A stretch of DNA of 64,000 bases from Actinomycetales bacterium (GCA_016710385.1 JADJVX010000018.1:186001-250000); one strand, 5' to 3'. Counted from the stretch's first letter, positions 16,558-26,900 are shown. Notes: a model not told the origin generated them from the letters alone. Made by a program: numbers and translations.

Positions 16558-17724
16558 ATGACCTCCATCGCGCAGTGGGGTAATGACCTTTACACCGGGA
16601 AGCGTTCGATCGACTTCATCGGCCGCCAGAAGCAGTGGTATGCCTTCTCGGCCGTGCTGATCGCGCTCGCTCTCGTGGGCTTGTTCGCCCGCGGTCTCAA
16701 CTTCGGTATCGAGTTCCGCGGCGGCTCCGAGTATCGACTCACCTCGGTGACCAACACCGCGGGCTATGAGGAGCGGGCTCGGTCGGCAATCGCAGAGGCC
16801 GGAATCCCCGGCAACGTCCTGGCCACCGTCATCGGTGGCACGACGGTCCGAGTGCAGACCGAGGCGGCCAACGAGAAGAACGAAGCTGCCAAGGCGGCCC
16901 TGGCCAAGACCTTCGGGGTCGACGAGAAGACGGTCTCGGCCTCGCTCATTGGTCCATCCTGGGGTGAGTCGGTGAGCCAGAAGGCCATCCAGGCCCTCAT
17001 CGTCTTCCTCCTGCTCGTGGCCCTGGTCATGGCCATCTACTTCCGCACCTGGAAGATGGCGCTGTCCGGTCTGGTCGCGCTCATCCATGACCTCGTCGTC
17101 ACCATCGGGATCTACGCCCTCTTCGGGTTCGAGATCACGCCTTCGTCGATGATCGGCTTCCTCACCATCCTCGGCTATTCGCTCTACGACACCGTCGTGG
17201 TCTTCGACAAGGTGCGGGAAAACACCGCTGAGGCGCTCGGCAGCCGCCGGCAGTCCTATGCCCAGGCCGCCAACCTCGCGGTCAACCAGACCTTGGTGCG
17301 TTCGATCAACACCACCGTCGTGGCGTTGCTACCGATCTTCGCGATCCTCGTCGTAGGTTTCACCAAGCTCGGGCCGGGCACGCTGCTGGACCTCAGCCTC
17401 GCGCTGTTCGTCGGTATCGCCGTCGGTGCCTACTCGTCGATCTTCATCGCCACCCCGCTGCTGGTCGACCTGCGGCGCAACGAGCCGACCCTCGTCGAGC
17501 TGGCCAAGGATTCCGCGCGGGTGCAGGCCAAGGAGCCGGTGGCCGCTGGGGTCGGCGTGGGTGCCGCCGCTGGTGGCTCGGATGCTGCTGCACGGCATAC
17601 TGCTGCGGCGGACCTGCGAGACGCCGGGGCGGCCGATACCGACTCGGTGGGCCGGCCGCTGCACAAGTGGGCGGCCGCCGGGCCGCGCAACCAGCCCAAG
17701 CGCCCGCCCCGGTCCAAGCGGTGA
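16558..17724 (+). CDS. secF: protein translocase subunit SecF
   Basis: Partner of SecD, 388 residues with six predicted helices. The signature NFGIEFRGGSEY follows helix 1, and ILGYSLYDTVVVFDKVREN marks the helix-4 region. The tail after residue 320 is hydrophilic and Ala/Pro-rich, ending in a Lys/Arg-rich stretch, longer than in E. coli. Its stop overlaps the apt GTG. Confidence 0.95.
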   Translation: MTSIAQWGNDLYTGKRSIDFIGRQKQWYAFSAVLIALALVGLFARGLNFGIEFRGGSEYRLTSVTNTAGYEERARSAIAEAGIPGNVLATVIGGTTVRVQTEAANEKNEAAKAALAKTFGVDEKTVSASLIGPSWGESVSQKAIQALIVFLLLVALVMAIYFRTWKMALSGLVALIHDLVVTIGIYALFGFEITPSSMIGFLTILGYSLYDTVVVFDKVRENTAEALGSRRQSYAQAANLAVNQTLVRSINTTVVALLPIFAILVVGFTKLGPGTLLDLSLALFVGIAVGAYSSIFIATPLLVDLRRNEPTLVELAKDSARVQAKEPVAAGVGVGAAAGGSDAAARHTAAADLRDAGAADTDSVGRPLHKWAAAGPRNQPKRPPRSKR

Positions 17725-18266
17725 CGATCGGCGGGAGCGGGTCCACGGACATCGCGGCCCTCGTCGCGGGAAAACTGCGCGACGTCCCCGACTTCCCGAA
17801 ACCCGGGGTGCTGTTCAAGGACTTCACGCCGCTGCTGGCCGACCCCGAGGGTCTGGCCGCTGTGGTGGAGGACGTGCGCAGCCGGTATGCCGGCCGCGTC
17901 GACGTGGTCGTCGGGATCGAGGCGCGCGGCTTCATCCTCGGAGCGGCGACGGCTCACGCACTCGGGGTGGGCTTCGTCCCGGTGCGCAAGGCGGGGAAAC
18001 TACCGGGCCGCACTCACCGGGCCGAATACACGCTTGAATACGGCACAGCGGTGCTGGAGTTGCACGTGGACGCCTTCGTCGAGGGCCACCGAGTGCTGAT
18101 CATGGACGACGTGCTTGCCACGGGAGGCACGGCCGCTGCCACCTGCGACCTGGTGGAACGGGCCGGTGGACAGGTGATCGCGCTCGACTTCGTGCTGGAA
18201 CTCGGGTTCCTGCACGGCCGTGATGCGCTCCCTGGCCGCGAGGTGCACTCGATTCTGGTCGACTGA
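17721..18266 (+). CDS. apt: adenine phosphoribosyltransferase
   Basis: Purine salvage enzyme making AMP from adenine and PRPP, 181 residues. The PRPP loop VLIMDDVLATGGT covers about residues 125-137, with the adenine-site segment GIEARGFILG near 65-74 and the N-terminal VPDFPKPGVLFKD block. GTG 17721 overlaps the secF stop. The frame extends further upstream inside secF and that part is ignored. The secDF-apt-rel order is widely conserved in actinobacteria. Confidence 0.94.
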   Translation: MTIGGSGSTDIAALVAGKLRDVPDFPKPGVLFKDFTPLLADPEGLAAVVEDVRSRYAGRVDVVVGIEARGFILGAATAHALGVGFVPVRKAGKLPGRTHRAEYTLEYGTAVLELHVDAFVEGHRVLIMDDVLATGGTAAATCDLVERAGGQVIALDFVLELGFLHGRDALPGREVHSILVD

Positions 18267-18277
18267 TCGGGGCCGAC

Positions 18278-18283
18278 TACACT
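18278..18283 (+). promoter_or_regulatory. -10 element for a leaderless rel transcript
   Basis: TACACT ends six bases before the ATG of rel at 18290, and no ribosome site is seen. This would let rel be transcribed separately from apt, whose stop is only 23 bases upstream. Confidence 0.45.
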
Positions 18284-18289
18284 TCCGCC

Positions 18290-20584
18290 ATGAGTGAGCA
18301 GGCGCGGGCGGATGCGGCGTCCCCTCCTGCCTCCACGTCATCACCATCGTGGATGCGTTCGACCATCCGGCGCATCGCCAGCCCGAAGTCGGCCGGCAAT
18401 GTCGCCCTCGACATGGTCATCAGCCGGGTGCGTGAACACCACTCCCGCGCGGATGTCGGCGTCATCCTGCGAGCCTTCGACGTCGCCGAGGCCGCCCACC
18501 AGGGCCAGCTCAGAGTCAGCGGCGACCCCTACATCACCCACCCGCTGACCGTCTCCCAGATTCTCGCCGAGATCGGGATGACCCCCAACACGATCGCTGC
18601 GGCGCTGCTGCACGACACTGTCGAAGACACCGATTACACCCTCGACCAGTTGCGGGCTGACTTCGGCGACGAGATCGCCGAGTTGGTCGACGGGGTGACC
18701 AAGCTCGACAAGGTCACCTGGGGAGACGCCGCCAAGGCCGAGACCGTGCGCAAGATGGTCGTGGCGATGGCCCGCGATATCCGCGTCCTGGTCATCAAAC
18801 TCGCCGACCGACTGCACAATGCCCGCACCTGGAAATACCTGTCCCGTGAGCGCGCCGTGCGCCAGGCCGAGGAAACCCTGCAGATCTACGCCCCGCTGGC
18901 CCACCGGCTCGGGATGAACACCATCAAATGGGAGCTGGAGGACCTGGCCTTCGCCACCCTCTACCCCGACCGCTACGACCACATCGTCGAACTCGTCAGT
19001 GCGCACGCCCCAGCGCGAGAGGAATACCTCAACTCGGTGCGGGCCGAGGTGTCCGAGGTGCTCAAGGCGGCGGGCATCAAGGCGACGGTCACCGGTCGCC
19101 CGAAGCACTACTGGTCGGTCTACCAGAAGATGGTGGCCGGTGAGCGTGAGTTCGAGCAGATCTTCGACCTCATCGCGGTGCGGGTGCTCGTCGAGAACAT
19201 CCGCGATTGTTATGCCGCGCTCGGCACGATGCACGCCGAGTGGAACCCGGTGCCCGGCCGGTTCAAGGACTACATCGCCATGCCGAAGTTCAACATGTAC
19301 CAGTCGTTGCACACGACGGTCATCGGGCCACAGGGCAAGGCCGTCGAGATCCAGATCCGCACCCACACCATGCACCGCCGAGCAGAGTACGGCGTGGCGG
19401 CTCACTGGAAATACAAGGAAGAGCGCCGCCGCGGCAAGGGCGGCGAGACGAATGTCAACGACATGGCCTGGTTGCGTCGGCTGCTGGACTGGCAACGCGA
19501 CACCGCCGACCCAGGCGAGTTCCTCGACTCACTGCGTTTCGAGATCAGCGGGGGAGAGGTCTACGTCTTCACCCCGAAGGGGTCGGTCGTCGCGCTCCCC
19601 GCCGGCTCCACGGTCGTCGATTTCGCGTATGCCGTGCACACCGAGGTCGGCCACCACTGCATCGGTGGGCGGGTCAACGGTCGACTGGTCTCGCTCGACT
19701 CGGTCCTGGAGAACGGCGTCACCGTCGAGATCATCACCTCCAAGGCCGATGGTGCGGGCCCCTCACGCGACTGGCTGACCTTCGTCAAGAGCGCCCGGGC
19801 GCGCAACAAGATCCGCCAGTGGTTCAGCAAGAGCCGTCGTGAGGAGGCGATCGAGCAGGGCCGAGAGTCGATCGCCAAATACCTGCGCAAACAAGGGCAC
19901 CCGCTGCACCGCCTCATGTCGGTCGAGTCGATGACGGCGCTGGCCGCCGACCTGCGCTATCACGACATCGACAGCCTCTATGCCGCCGTCGGCGAGGGTC
20001 ACGTCTCTGCTCAGCACGTCGTCAACCGGCTCGTCGAGTCCCTCGGCGGCGCGCAGAGCACCGAGGAAGACCTCGCCGAGGCGACCATTCCCACCGGCGG
20101 CCGCCTGCGGCCTCGTTCGGACCCTGGGGTGGTCGTCGTGGGCACCGACGACGTGTGGGTCAAGGTGGCGCGCTGCTGCACCCCGGTGCCTGGCGACGAG
20201 ATCATCGGGTTCATCACCCGCGGCAAGGGTGTGTCGGTCCACAGCGCAGCCTGCACCAACGCCGACTCGCTGCGCCGCGAGCCCGAGCGGCTCATCGACG
20301 TCAAGTGGGCCCCGACCCAGAGCAGTCGATTCCTCGTGCAGATCCAGGTGGAGGCGTTCGACCGCAACGGCCTGTTGTCGGATATCACCAGGGTGATGTC
20401 CGACCAGCGGGTCAACATTCTCGAAGCTGCCGTGCACACCACCCGTGACCGAGTCGCCACGTCTCGATTCGTCTTCGAGTTGGCCGACCCAGCCCACCTC
20501 GACTACGTCTTGCGCGCCGTCAAAGGGGTCGACGGGGTGTTCTCCGTGCGGCGCGGCAACGACGGAGCCGCCGCGCGCGGCTGA
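18290..20584 (+). CDS. rel: bifunctional (p)ppGpp synthetase/hydrolase Rel
   Basis: Stringent-response enzyme that makes and degrades (p)ppGpp, 764 residues. The HD hydrolase domain has His70, His84 and His108-Asp109 (LLHDTVEDTD). The synthetase domain contains GRPKHYWSVYQKM and FNMYQSLHTTV. TGS follows (VYVFTPKGSVVALPAGSTVVDFAYAVH), then the CC-containing helical zone (RCCTPVPGDEIIGF) and a C-terminal ACT domain. Hydrolase residues are intact, so the protein should be bifunctional like Rel of mycobacteria. Confidence 0.97.
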   Translation: MSEQARADAASPPASTSSPSWMRSTIRRIASPKSAGNVALDMVISRVREHHSRADVGVILRAFDVAEAAHQGQLRVSGDPYITHPLTVSQILAEIGMTPNTIAAALLHDTVEDTDYTLDQLRADFGDEIAELVDGVTKLDKVTWGDAAKAETVRKMVVAMARDIRVLVIKLADRLHNARTWKYLSRERAVRQAEETLQIYAPLAHRLGMNTIKWELEDLAFATLYPDRYDHIVELVSAHAPAREEYLNSVRAEVSEVLKAAGIKATVTGRPKHYWSVYQKMVAGEREFEQIFDLIAVRVLVENIRDCYAALGTMHAEWNPVPGRFKDYIAMPKFNMYQSLHTTVIGPQGKAVEIQIRTHTMHRRAEYGVAAHWKYKEERRRGKGGETNVNDMAWLRRLLDWQRDTADPGEFLDSLRFEISGGEVYVFTPKGSVVALPAGSTVVDFAYAVHTEVGHHCIGGRVNGRLVSLDSVLENGVTVEIITSKADGAGPSRDWLTFVKSARARNKIRQWFSKSRREEAIEQGRESIAKYLRKQGHPLHRLMSVESMTALAADLRYHDIDSLYAAVGEGHVSAQHVVNRLVESLGGAQSTEEDLAEATIPTGGRLRPRSDPGVVVVGTDDVWVKVARCCTPVPGDEIIGFITRGKGVSVHSAACTNADSLRREPERLIDVKWAPTQSSRFLVQIQVEAFDRNGLLSDITRVMSDQRVNILEAAVHTTRDRVATSRFVFELADPAHLDYVLRAVKGVDGVFSVRRGNDGAAARG

Positions 20585-20588
20585 GCGG

Positions 20589-20626
20589 CACGGCATACCA
20601 GCAATGCTTTTGGCCGGTATGCCGTG
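20589..20626. terminator. stem-loop made of two facing copies of the iterated word, convergent gene ends
   Basis: CACGGCATACC (20589-20599) and GGTATGCCGTG (20616-20626) form a perfect 11-bp stem around a 16-base loop containing TTTT. It lies five bases after the rel stop and ten before the end of the opposing DUF349 gene. It is therefore placed as a bidirectional terminator. There is no T-tract after the stem. Confidence 0.7.
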
Positions 20627-20635
20627 GGGCTGGTG

Positions 20636-22111
20636 TCAGCTCCGGGGGCCGAACTCCTCCAGCCCGGCGCGGGCCTGGGCCAACCATTGTTGACGGGCCT
20701 CCAGAGCGGCTGACGCCTCGCCGACCTTTCTGGCGTTGCCGGATGCCTGAGCCTTCTCGAGCGCGCTCTGCAGGCCTGCGACCGACTTCTCCAACTGATC
20801 GACCAGGCTTTGCGCCCGGGCGGCAGCCTCGGGGTTGGAAGCGGCCCACCGCTTGTCCTCGGCGTCGCGGACGGCCTGTTCGACACGACGCAGTGCCTTC
20901 TCAGTGCGCTCGAGGTCGGCCCGTGGGACCTTGCCCGCGCGGTCCCACTTGTCCTGGATCACCCGCAGGGCCGCCTTCGCGGCCTCGAGGTCCTTGACCG
21001 GCAGGATGGCCTCCGCTTCTGTGAGCAGTCCCTCCTTGACCGCGAGGTTGGCGCGGTATTCCTCGTCTTCGGCTGCCACGACCGCGTCTTTGGCGGCGAA
21101 GAACGCATCCTGGGCGGTCTTGAACCGGGTCCACAGGGCGTCGTCGTCGGCCCGGCTCGCGCGCCCGGCCTGGCGCCATTCGTCCATGAGCCGCTTGAAC
21201 GCGCCCGCCGTCACGGCCCAATCGTGGCTCGTGGCAAGGCGTTCCGCGTCGGCGACAAGACGTTCCTTGGCTGCGCGGGCTTGGGCCTGCGCGTTGTCCA
21301 AGTGGGCGAAGTGACTGCGCCGGGCCTTGTCAAAGCCATTGCGCGCCGCGCTGAACCGCGTCCACAAGGCCGCCTCGACATCTTTGTCCAGACGCGGGCC
21401 GCTGCGCTGCATCGTCTTCCAGATGTCCAGCAGCTCGCGCATCCGGGCGCCACTGGTCTTCCATTGGATCCGAGCCTCAGGCTGGCCGGCAATCTGCTCA
21501 GCTTCGGCGACGACCTCTTCGCGGGCGACCGTGGCAGCCGCCTTCGCCTCGGCTCGGGCAGCGCTCTCAGCGGCACGGCGCGTGGCGATGCCGGCATCGA
21601 TGTCCGCCAACTGCCGATCGAGGGCGGCGAGGTCACCGACGACGCGGGCCTGGCCGATCTGCTCCTTCAGTTTGGCGAGGGAGTCGGCAGCCTCCTTGGC
21701 CGCGACATCCGTCTGGGTGACCCGCTGGTGCAACAGCGTCACCAAGGCGGCCAGGTCGTCGTACTTGCGCACGAAGTACGCCAAGGCCTCGCCGTGGCTC
21801 ACGCCGGGGTACGAGCCGACCTCGCGCTCGCCCTCGGGGGTGATGACGTAGACGACTCCGTCGTCGCCCACCCGGCCGAACTCGCTCGTCGTCGGGGCCA
21901 CATGGGTGCGGGCGAACATTGCCGGACTCGGAACCACCGGCCGCGGAGCCGAGGGCGTTGCGGCGGGTTCCTCGACCACGGGTTCCTCGACCACGGGTTC
22001 CTCGACCACGGCCTCGTCGGCCTCGACCGCAAGCTCGTCAGGCGCAGGGTCAGCGCTGATCGGCTGGTCGACCACAGGCTCCATCGGGGTTGCTTCCTCG
22101 TGTTCAGTCAT
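20636..22111 (-). CDS. DUF349 domain protein, repeated helical domains
   Basis: A 491-residue cytoplasmic protein with an acidic N-terminus and several DUF349 helical repeats, recognisable as W-K/R-x-A-G-x-x-x-R-x-D blocks. Examples are IWKTMQRSGPRLDKDVEAALW, EWRQAGRASRADDDALW and KWDRAGKVPRADLERTEKAL. A coiled-coil tail follows. The start MTEHEEATP (ATG at 22111) is preferred; an upstream extension has no DUF349 character. Three exact 15-bp tandem units (21966-22010) encode the acidic VVEEP run. It starts four bases after the cyclophilin gene, so the two form an operon. Molecular function is unknown. Confidence 0.83.
   Translation of the reverse strand: MTEHEEATPMEPVVDQPISADPAPDELAVEADEAVVEEPVVEEPVVEEPAATPSAPRPVVPSPAMFARTHVAPTTSEFGRVGDDGVVYVITPEGEREVGSYPGVSHGEALAYFVRKYDDLAALVTLLHQRVTQTDVAAKEAADSLAKLKEQIGQARVVGDLAALDRQLADIDAGIATRRAAESAARAEAKAAATVAREEVVAEAEQIAGQPEARIQWKTSGARMRELLDIWKTMQRSGPRLDKDVEAALWTRFSAARNGFDKARRSHFAHLDNAQAQARAAKERLVADAERLATSHDWAVTAGAFKRLMDEWRQAGRASRADDDALWTRFKTAQDAFFAAKDAVVAAEDEEYRANLAVKEGLLTEAEAILPVKDLEAAKAALRVIQDKWDRAGKVPRADLERTEKALRRVEQAVRDAEDKRWAASNPEAAARAQSLVDQLEKSVAGLQSALEKAQASGNARKVGEASAALEARQQWLAQARAGLEEFGPRS
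21966..22010 (-). repeat. three 15-bp tandem units inside the DUF349 gene
   Basis: Three consecutive identical copies of GGTTCCTCGACCACG (plus strand) encode repeated Val-Val-Glu-Glu-Pro near the N-terminus. Copy number is likely to vary between strains. Confidence 0.9.
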
Positions 22112-22115
22112 CGAC

Positions 22116-22898
22116 TCAGCCCTTCGCTTCCACGGACACGGACAGGATGCTGATCGGTGCCATGGGCGACATTTGGTCGCTCGGGCTGACTCCCGCTGCC
22201 GCAACCCGGTTGATGATTTCCATCCCGCCGGTCACCTTCCCGAAGATGGAATAGCCCCCGCCTTCCACCGGCAGCGTGGTGTCCTTGTACGTGATGAAGA
22301 ACTGATCGGCGTTGCTGTTCGGGTCGCTGGTGCGCGCCATGGCGACCGTGCCGGCCGGATACTTCCCGTCGGCCGGCGCATTTTCGATTCCATAGTGATA
22401 GCCGGGTCCGGGACCGGATCCGGTGCCGGTCGGATCGCCGCACTGCAGCACCCAGATACCTTCGGCGTCACCGGTCAAACGGTGACATGGACTCGGAGCC
22501 CAGTACCCCTCCTTGGCCAACAACGAGAAGGAGGACACCGTCGCCGGGGCCTTGGCGCCGTCGAGCTCGATGGTGATCGGCCCACAGTTGGTGGTCACCG
22601 TGGCGACAAAGGTCTTCCCCCGGGCGGCGTCGACATTCGGCGCGGAAGCCATCCGTTTGGGCGTGGCCTGTGGTCCGGGGACGGGCGCGCAGCCGGGCAG
22701 CACGCTCGGGGTTGCGGTAGGCGTTGCGCTGGCCGAGGTGCTCGCCGACGTGGACGAGGACGGCGTCGAGGTGGTGGTGTCCGCGCCAGCAGCGACATCG
22801 GCCGACTTCGGAGCAGTGAGGGCGTTGACGAGCACGACGAAGCCCAATACCACCGCAACGACGGCCAGGACGGCTATGACAGCTTGCTTGTCCCGCAC
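22116..22898 (-). CDS. membrane-anchored peptidyl-prolyl cis-trans isomerase (cyclophilin)
   Basis: A 260-residue protein with an uncleaved N-terminal anchor (VIAVLAVVAVVLGFVVLVNAL), a Ser/Thr linker of about 40 residues, and a cyclophilin domain facing outside. Domain blocks are TNCGPITIELDGAKAPATVSSF, YWAPSPCHRLTGD, GTVAMARTSDPNSNADQFFI and the closing IFGKVTGGMEIINRV. The usual catalytic Arg of FHR appears as CHR. GTG 22898 is chosen because GGGAAGG lies upstream and the residues before it are not conserved-looking. The location beside rel matches ppiB (Rv2582). Confidence 0.87.
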   Translation of the reverse strand: MRDKQAVIAVLAVVAVVLGFVVLVNALTAPKSADVAAGADTTTSTPSSSTSASTSASATPTATPSVLPGCAPVPGPQATPKRMASAPNVDAARGKTFVATVTTNCGPITIELDGAKAPATVSSFSLLAKEGYWAPSPCHRLTGDAEGIWVLQCGDPTGTGSGPGPGYHYGIENAPADGKYPAGTVAMARTSDPNSNADQFFITYKDTTLPVEGGGYSIFGKVTGGMEIINRVAAAGVSPSDQMSPMAPISILSVSVEAKG

Positions 22899-23030
22899 GG
22901 GTTCAACCTTCCCTGATGCGCCGCGAAGGCGCGCCGAAGTGCCAATGGTCGACCAGTCTAGGGAAGGTCGTCGGGCGCGCTGACCGCCCGGGGTCACGAG
23001 TGCATGAATTGTGCTCGGACAGACCCCAGC

Positions 23031-23036
23031 TACGCT
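23031..23036 (+). promoter_or_regulatory. -10 element for a leaderless hydrolase transcript
   Basis: TACGCT ends seven bases before the GTG at 23044, in the 145-base divergent gap shared with the cyclophilin gene. Confidence 0.45.
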
Positions 23037-23043
23037 CGGCTCC

Positions 23044-23796
23044 GTGCTCACCATCGGGTTCCCCGCGGCCGCGTTCGACACCAACTGTTTCGTGCTGGCT
23101 CGCGAGCGCGGGTCCGAGTGCGTCATCGTCGATCCGGGCATCGGTGTGCTGCCGACCCTGGCCGAGGTGCTGCGCGAATCCCGCCTCAAGCCGGTGGCCG
23201 TCCTGCTCACCCACGGACATATCGACCACGTCTACTCGGTCACTCCGGTATGCCGTGGCGAAGGCGCAACGGCATACCTCTCCCCGGGCGCGCCCTCGGC
23301 AGGCCAGCGGGGGAGCGACCCCGAACTACCGGCATACGTGCATGGCGATGACCGCTACCGACTCGCCGATCCGCTGTCTGGAGTGGATGCCGGCCTGCGC
23401 CACATGCTGGAAGCCCAGTTCGGGAGCGCCGCCACCTGGACCGAGCCCGGCGACGTGCGCGAGGTCCGTGACGGTGAGTTGATGACACTGGCCGGGCTGG
23501 ACATGCGAGCCCATCACGCACCGGGGCATACCGAGGGTTCGCTGATGTTCAGTCTGGAAGAGGTGCCCGACCAATTGCAGGGCCGAGTCGGGTCCACCCT
23601 CGTGTCGGGGGATGTGCTCTTCGCCGGATCGATCGGGCGGTGTGACCTGCCCGGCGGGGACGAGCGCGCTATGAACCGCTCGCTGCGGGAGGTCGTATTG
23701 CCGATGCCCGATGACCGTCTCGTGCTGCCGGGACATGGCGACATCACGACCATCGGTCAGGAGCGGCGTTCCAACCCCTTCCTGCGTCGGCTCTGA
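23044..23796 (+). CDS. metallo-beta-lactamase-fold hydrolase (glyoxalase II-like)
   Basis: A 250-residue zinc hydrolase. The first metal motif is THGHIDH, with a later His in HHAPGHTEG, Asp in VSGDVLFAGSIGR and the final His in LPGHGDITTIG. The pattern is that of hydroxyacylglutathione-hydrolase-like proteins, and the position next to rel and ppi equals Rv2581c. The gene carries three copies of the iterated word, two facing each other (23247-23278). The natural substrate is unknown, since actinobacteria use mycothiol rather than glutathione. Confidence 0.85.
   Translation: MLTIGFPAAAFDTNCFVLARERGSECVIVDPGIGVLPTLAEVLRESRLKPVAVLLTHGHIDHVYSVTPVCRGEGATAYLSPGAPSAGQRGSDPELPAYVHGDDRYRLADPLSGVDAGLRHMLEAQFGSAATWTEPGDVREVRDGELMTLAGLDMRAHHAPGHTEGSLMFSLEEVPDQLQGRVGSTLVSGDVLFAGSIGRCDLPGGDERAMNRSLREVVLPMPDDRLVLPGHGDITTIGQERRSNPFLRRL
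23247..23278. repeat. facing pair of the iterated word inside the hydrolase gene
   Basis: GGTATGCCGT (23247-23256) and ACGGCATACC (23269-23278) are perfect 10-bp arms around 12 bases. Here the pair lies in coding sequence (PVCRGEGATAYL) and in the opposite polarity to the two intergenic pairs. Confidence 0.85.
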
Positions 23797-23942
23797 CCAA
23801 TGGCCCGACTCGGGGGACATCCCTGCGTCGGAGGCCGGCGTCGGTGAATGAAGTGGGCGACATATTTTCCCAAGTCCGCTCTGGGGCGCCTGGAATTGCG
23901 CTATAAAGTGCCCGGGCGAGAAACGCGGGAACAGAGGGAAAA

Positions 23943-26900
23943 ATGGACATTTCACGATTTGTCCGGCGTGCGGTCAGCGCCGGAGCAGCTGCAGTTGTGG
24001 TCGCAACCGGGCTGGCCGTGCCCACAGCGTGGGCGCAGCCGGGTGGGATCGTCATCTCGGAGATTCATTACCACGCGGTGTCCGACCTCGACACCGACGA
24101 CTTCCTCGAGCTGGCAAACACCTCCGGGGCTGCGATAGATATCGGGGGATACTCTTTCACCGCGGGAATTGCCGCCTCGATTCCGGCCGGCACGGTCATC
24201 CCGGCCGGCGGCTATTTCGTGTTGTCGCCGAGCGCAGCGAGTTTCACGACACTGTATGGGTTCGCGCCGGATGCCATCTACACCGGCAAGCTGAGCAACA
24301 GTGGCGAGGCGGTCACCCTGGTCGACACCGGCGGGCAGGTCGTCGACACGGTGAGCTACCTCGACACCGCTCCCTGGCCGGCCACGGCAGACGGCACCGG
24401 CCCGTCGCTCGAGCTGCGCGGCCTCTGGTTCGACAACACCGACCCAGCCAACTGGGGGCCCTCGACCGTGAGTGGCGGCACGCCCAAGGCGGTCAATTCG
24501 CTCGACGGCACCGCGCCCCCGCCGAAGATCCTCGATCTCGCCACGTCGCCCGCCAAGCCCGCACCGGGTGAAGCCGTCACGGTGACCGCGCGACTGCCCG
24601 TGGGGTCGGTCGCCACCCTCACGTCGGCGGTCATGTTCGACGCCCCCATCACCCTGCCCTTCCTCGACGACGCGGCCAGCCCCGGTGGCGCGGGCGACGG
24701 AGTGTATGCCGCGACCCTGGCCGGGCAGGCGGCCGGGCTGCTCGTCCGCTATCGGATCGACGCCGCCCTGGGCACGACGCCGTTCTCCCTGCCGGCCTCG
24801 GACGACGCGTCGCACTACACCGGCTACACCGTCGCCAACCCGGCGGTGGCAAGCCAACTGCCGGTCTTCGAGTGGTTCATGGCTGACGCGGTCTACAACG
24901 ACCTGCTGGCCAACCACCGCTTCGATGACGTGCAGGGTGATGCGGTCATCGTCTACAACGGTGTCGTCTACGACGGCGCGAAGATGAACATCCGCGGGCA
25001 GTTCACCAGGTCTGCGACCAAGGTGCAGTGGAAGGTCGAGATGCCCCCAGGCCACAACCTCGACTTCCGGCCCTATCTGCCCTACTCCGTCGACGAGTGG
25101 GCGATGCACTACGACGTCCCGGCCGTCATGGACCTGTCGTGGAAGATCGTCGGCGATACCGGGGCCAAGGACGTGGTGGTCACCCCGATCCGCACGCAGC
25201 GCAATGGGCAGTTCTGGTCGGCAGGCCATTTCCTGCAGACCGAGGACGGCACGTGGCGGGACGTCGAAGGGGTCAAGAACTGGTCGATCTACAAGGGTGA
25301 TGCAGGAGGTCTGCGCACCTTCCCGACCGCAGCCGAGCTACAGGCGTCCCTTGACCTGGACAAGAAGACCCGCGAGACCGAGGACTACAGCGACGTCTGG
25401 ACCCTCACCCAGAAGATCCGTCAGAGCAGTTCCGCAGCGCAGAAGCAATGGTTCGAGGAGAACCTCAACATCCCGGTGCTCATCAACTACATGGCGGTCA
25501 ACTCGCTCATCCGCCACTGGGACTCGGATTGGCGCAACTGGTACGTCGCCAGGGATACCGAAGGCACCGGGCGCTGGGAAATGTGGCACTGGGACCTCAA
25601 CAACACCTTCGAGCCGTCCTCCGGCGACTCCTACGGCGACTACCTCACCCCCGACCGCAACAACTACTTCCTCACCGCGCTGCTGAGCTACCCCGACTAC
25701 CGGCAGATGTTCTTCCGGCGGCTACGCACTCTGGCCGACCAGGAACTCGTCCCCGGGCAACTCGAAGCGGCTTGGGACGCGATCGTGGCTCCCTACAAGG
25801 ATGCCGACTGGCCGCTGGACCGGGCCACGTGGGGCACCGCAACCGAGGCCACCCGCCGCTCGATCTTCACCGCCGCACTCGCCGACCGGCGGGCCGTCAT
25901 CACCACCAACAGTGGCCCGGGGCTCCCGGTGCCAGCCTCTCAGTCGGCGACACCCAACGTCGTCATCAACGAGATCATGTCTGCCCCCGGCGGCGACGGG
26001 CTCGCCGAGTACGTGGAACTGGCCAACCCCTCCAGCGAGTCCGTGGACCTGTCCGGCTGGACGCTCAATGGGGTGGGCTTCACCTTCCAGCCGGGCACGG
26101 TCATCCTGCCCGGGGCCCGGATCGTCGTCGTCGCCAATGACGTCGCATATCGGGCCGCCCACCCGGGCTCGACCAATGTCGCTGGGCAGTACCCCGGACG
26201 ACTGGCCGACGACGGCGAAACCCTCACACTGATCCAGGGCACTCGCATCGTGGACGAGGTGAGCTATGGCACCGCTGCACCGTGGCCCGTCACGGCGGAC
26301 ACCGGGGCCTCGCTCGAACTGCTCGACCCAGGCCTGGACAACGCCGAACCCGCCTCCTGGGCGGCCTCGGCTCCCGGCGGGTCGCCGGGTGCGGCCAATG
26401 GCGCAACTCCTCCCCCCGATAGCACCGCCCCCAGCGCGGTCACTGGGCTGACCGGCACAGCTACCTCGACTGGAGTGCTCCTGTCGTGGCAGGACGCCAC
26501 CGACGACCGGGGCGTCACGGCATACGAGGTCCGTAAGGACGGCAACCTGGTGGCGACCCTGGGCGTTGGTACGCAGTCCTACTCCGACGTGGTCGTGGCT
26601 GCCGGCGAGTCCTATACGTATGCCGTGCGCGCCCTCGACCGGGCCGGCAACGCCGGTCCCGAGAGCACGACGACCGTACTCACCCTGGCGAACCTGGTGG
26701 CGGCGACCGAGACCTTCACGGCGGCCAACAGCGCGAGCTGGCCAGCCCAATGGGCGACCACGGTCTCCACCAGCGGCACCGTCGCGACGACGAACAACGC
26801 GGGCGTGCTCGCCGTCGTGGACAGTTACGGATCGGATGCGAAGGCCATCCTTAAGGCGAACGATCTCGCCGACTCGGAGGTGCTGCTGTCCTACACCTGG

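Noticed and set aside
20904..22153. A 447-residue plus-strand frame opposite the DUF349 gene
   Set aside because: The minus strand encodes recognisable DUF349 repeats and has proper start context; the plus frame has neither.
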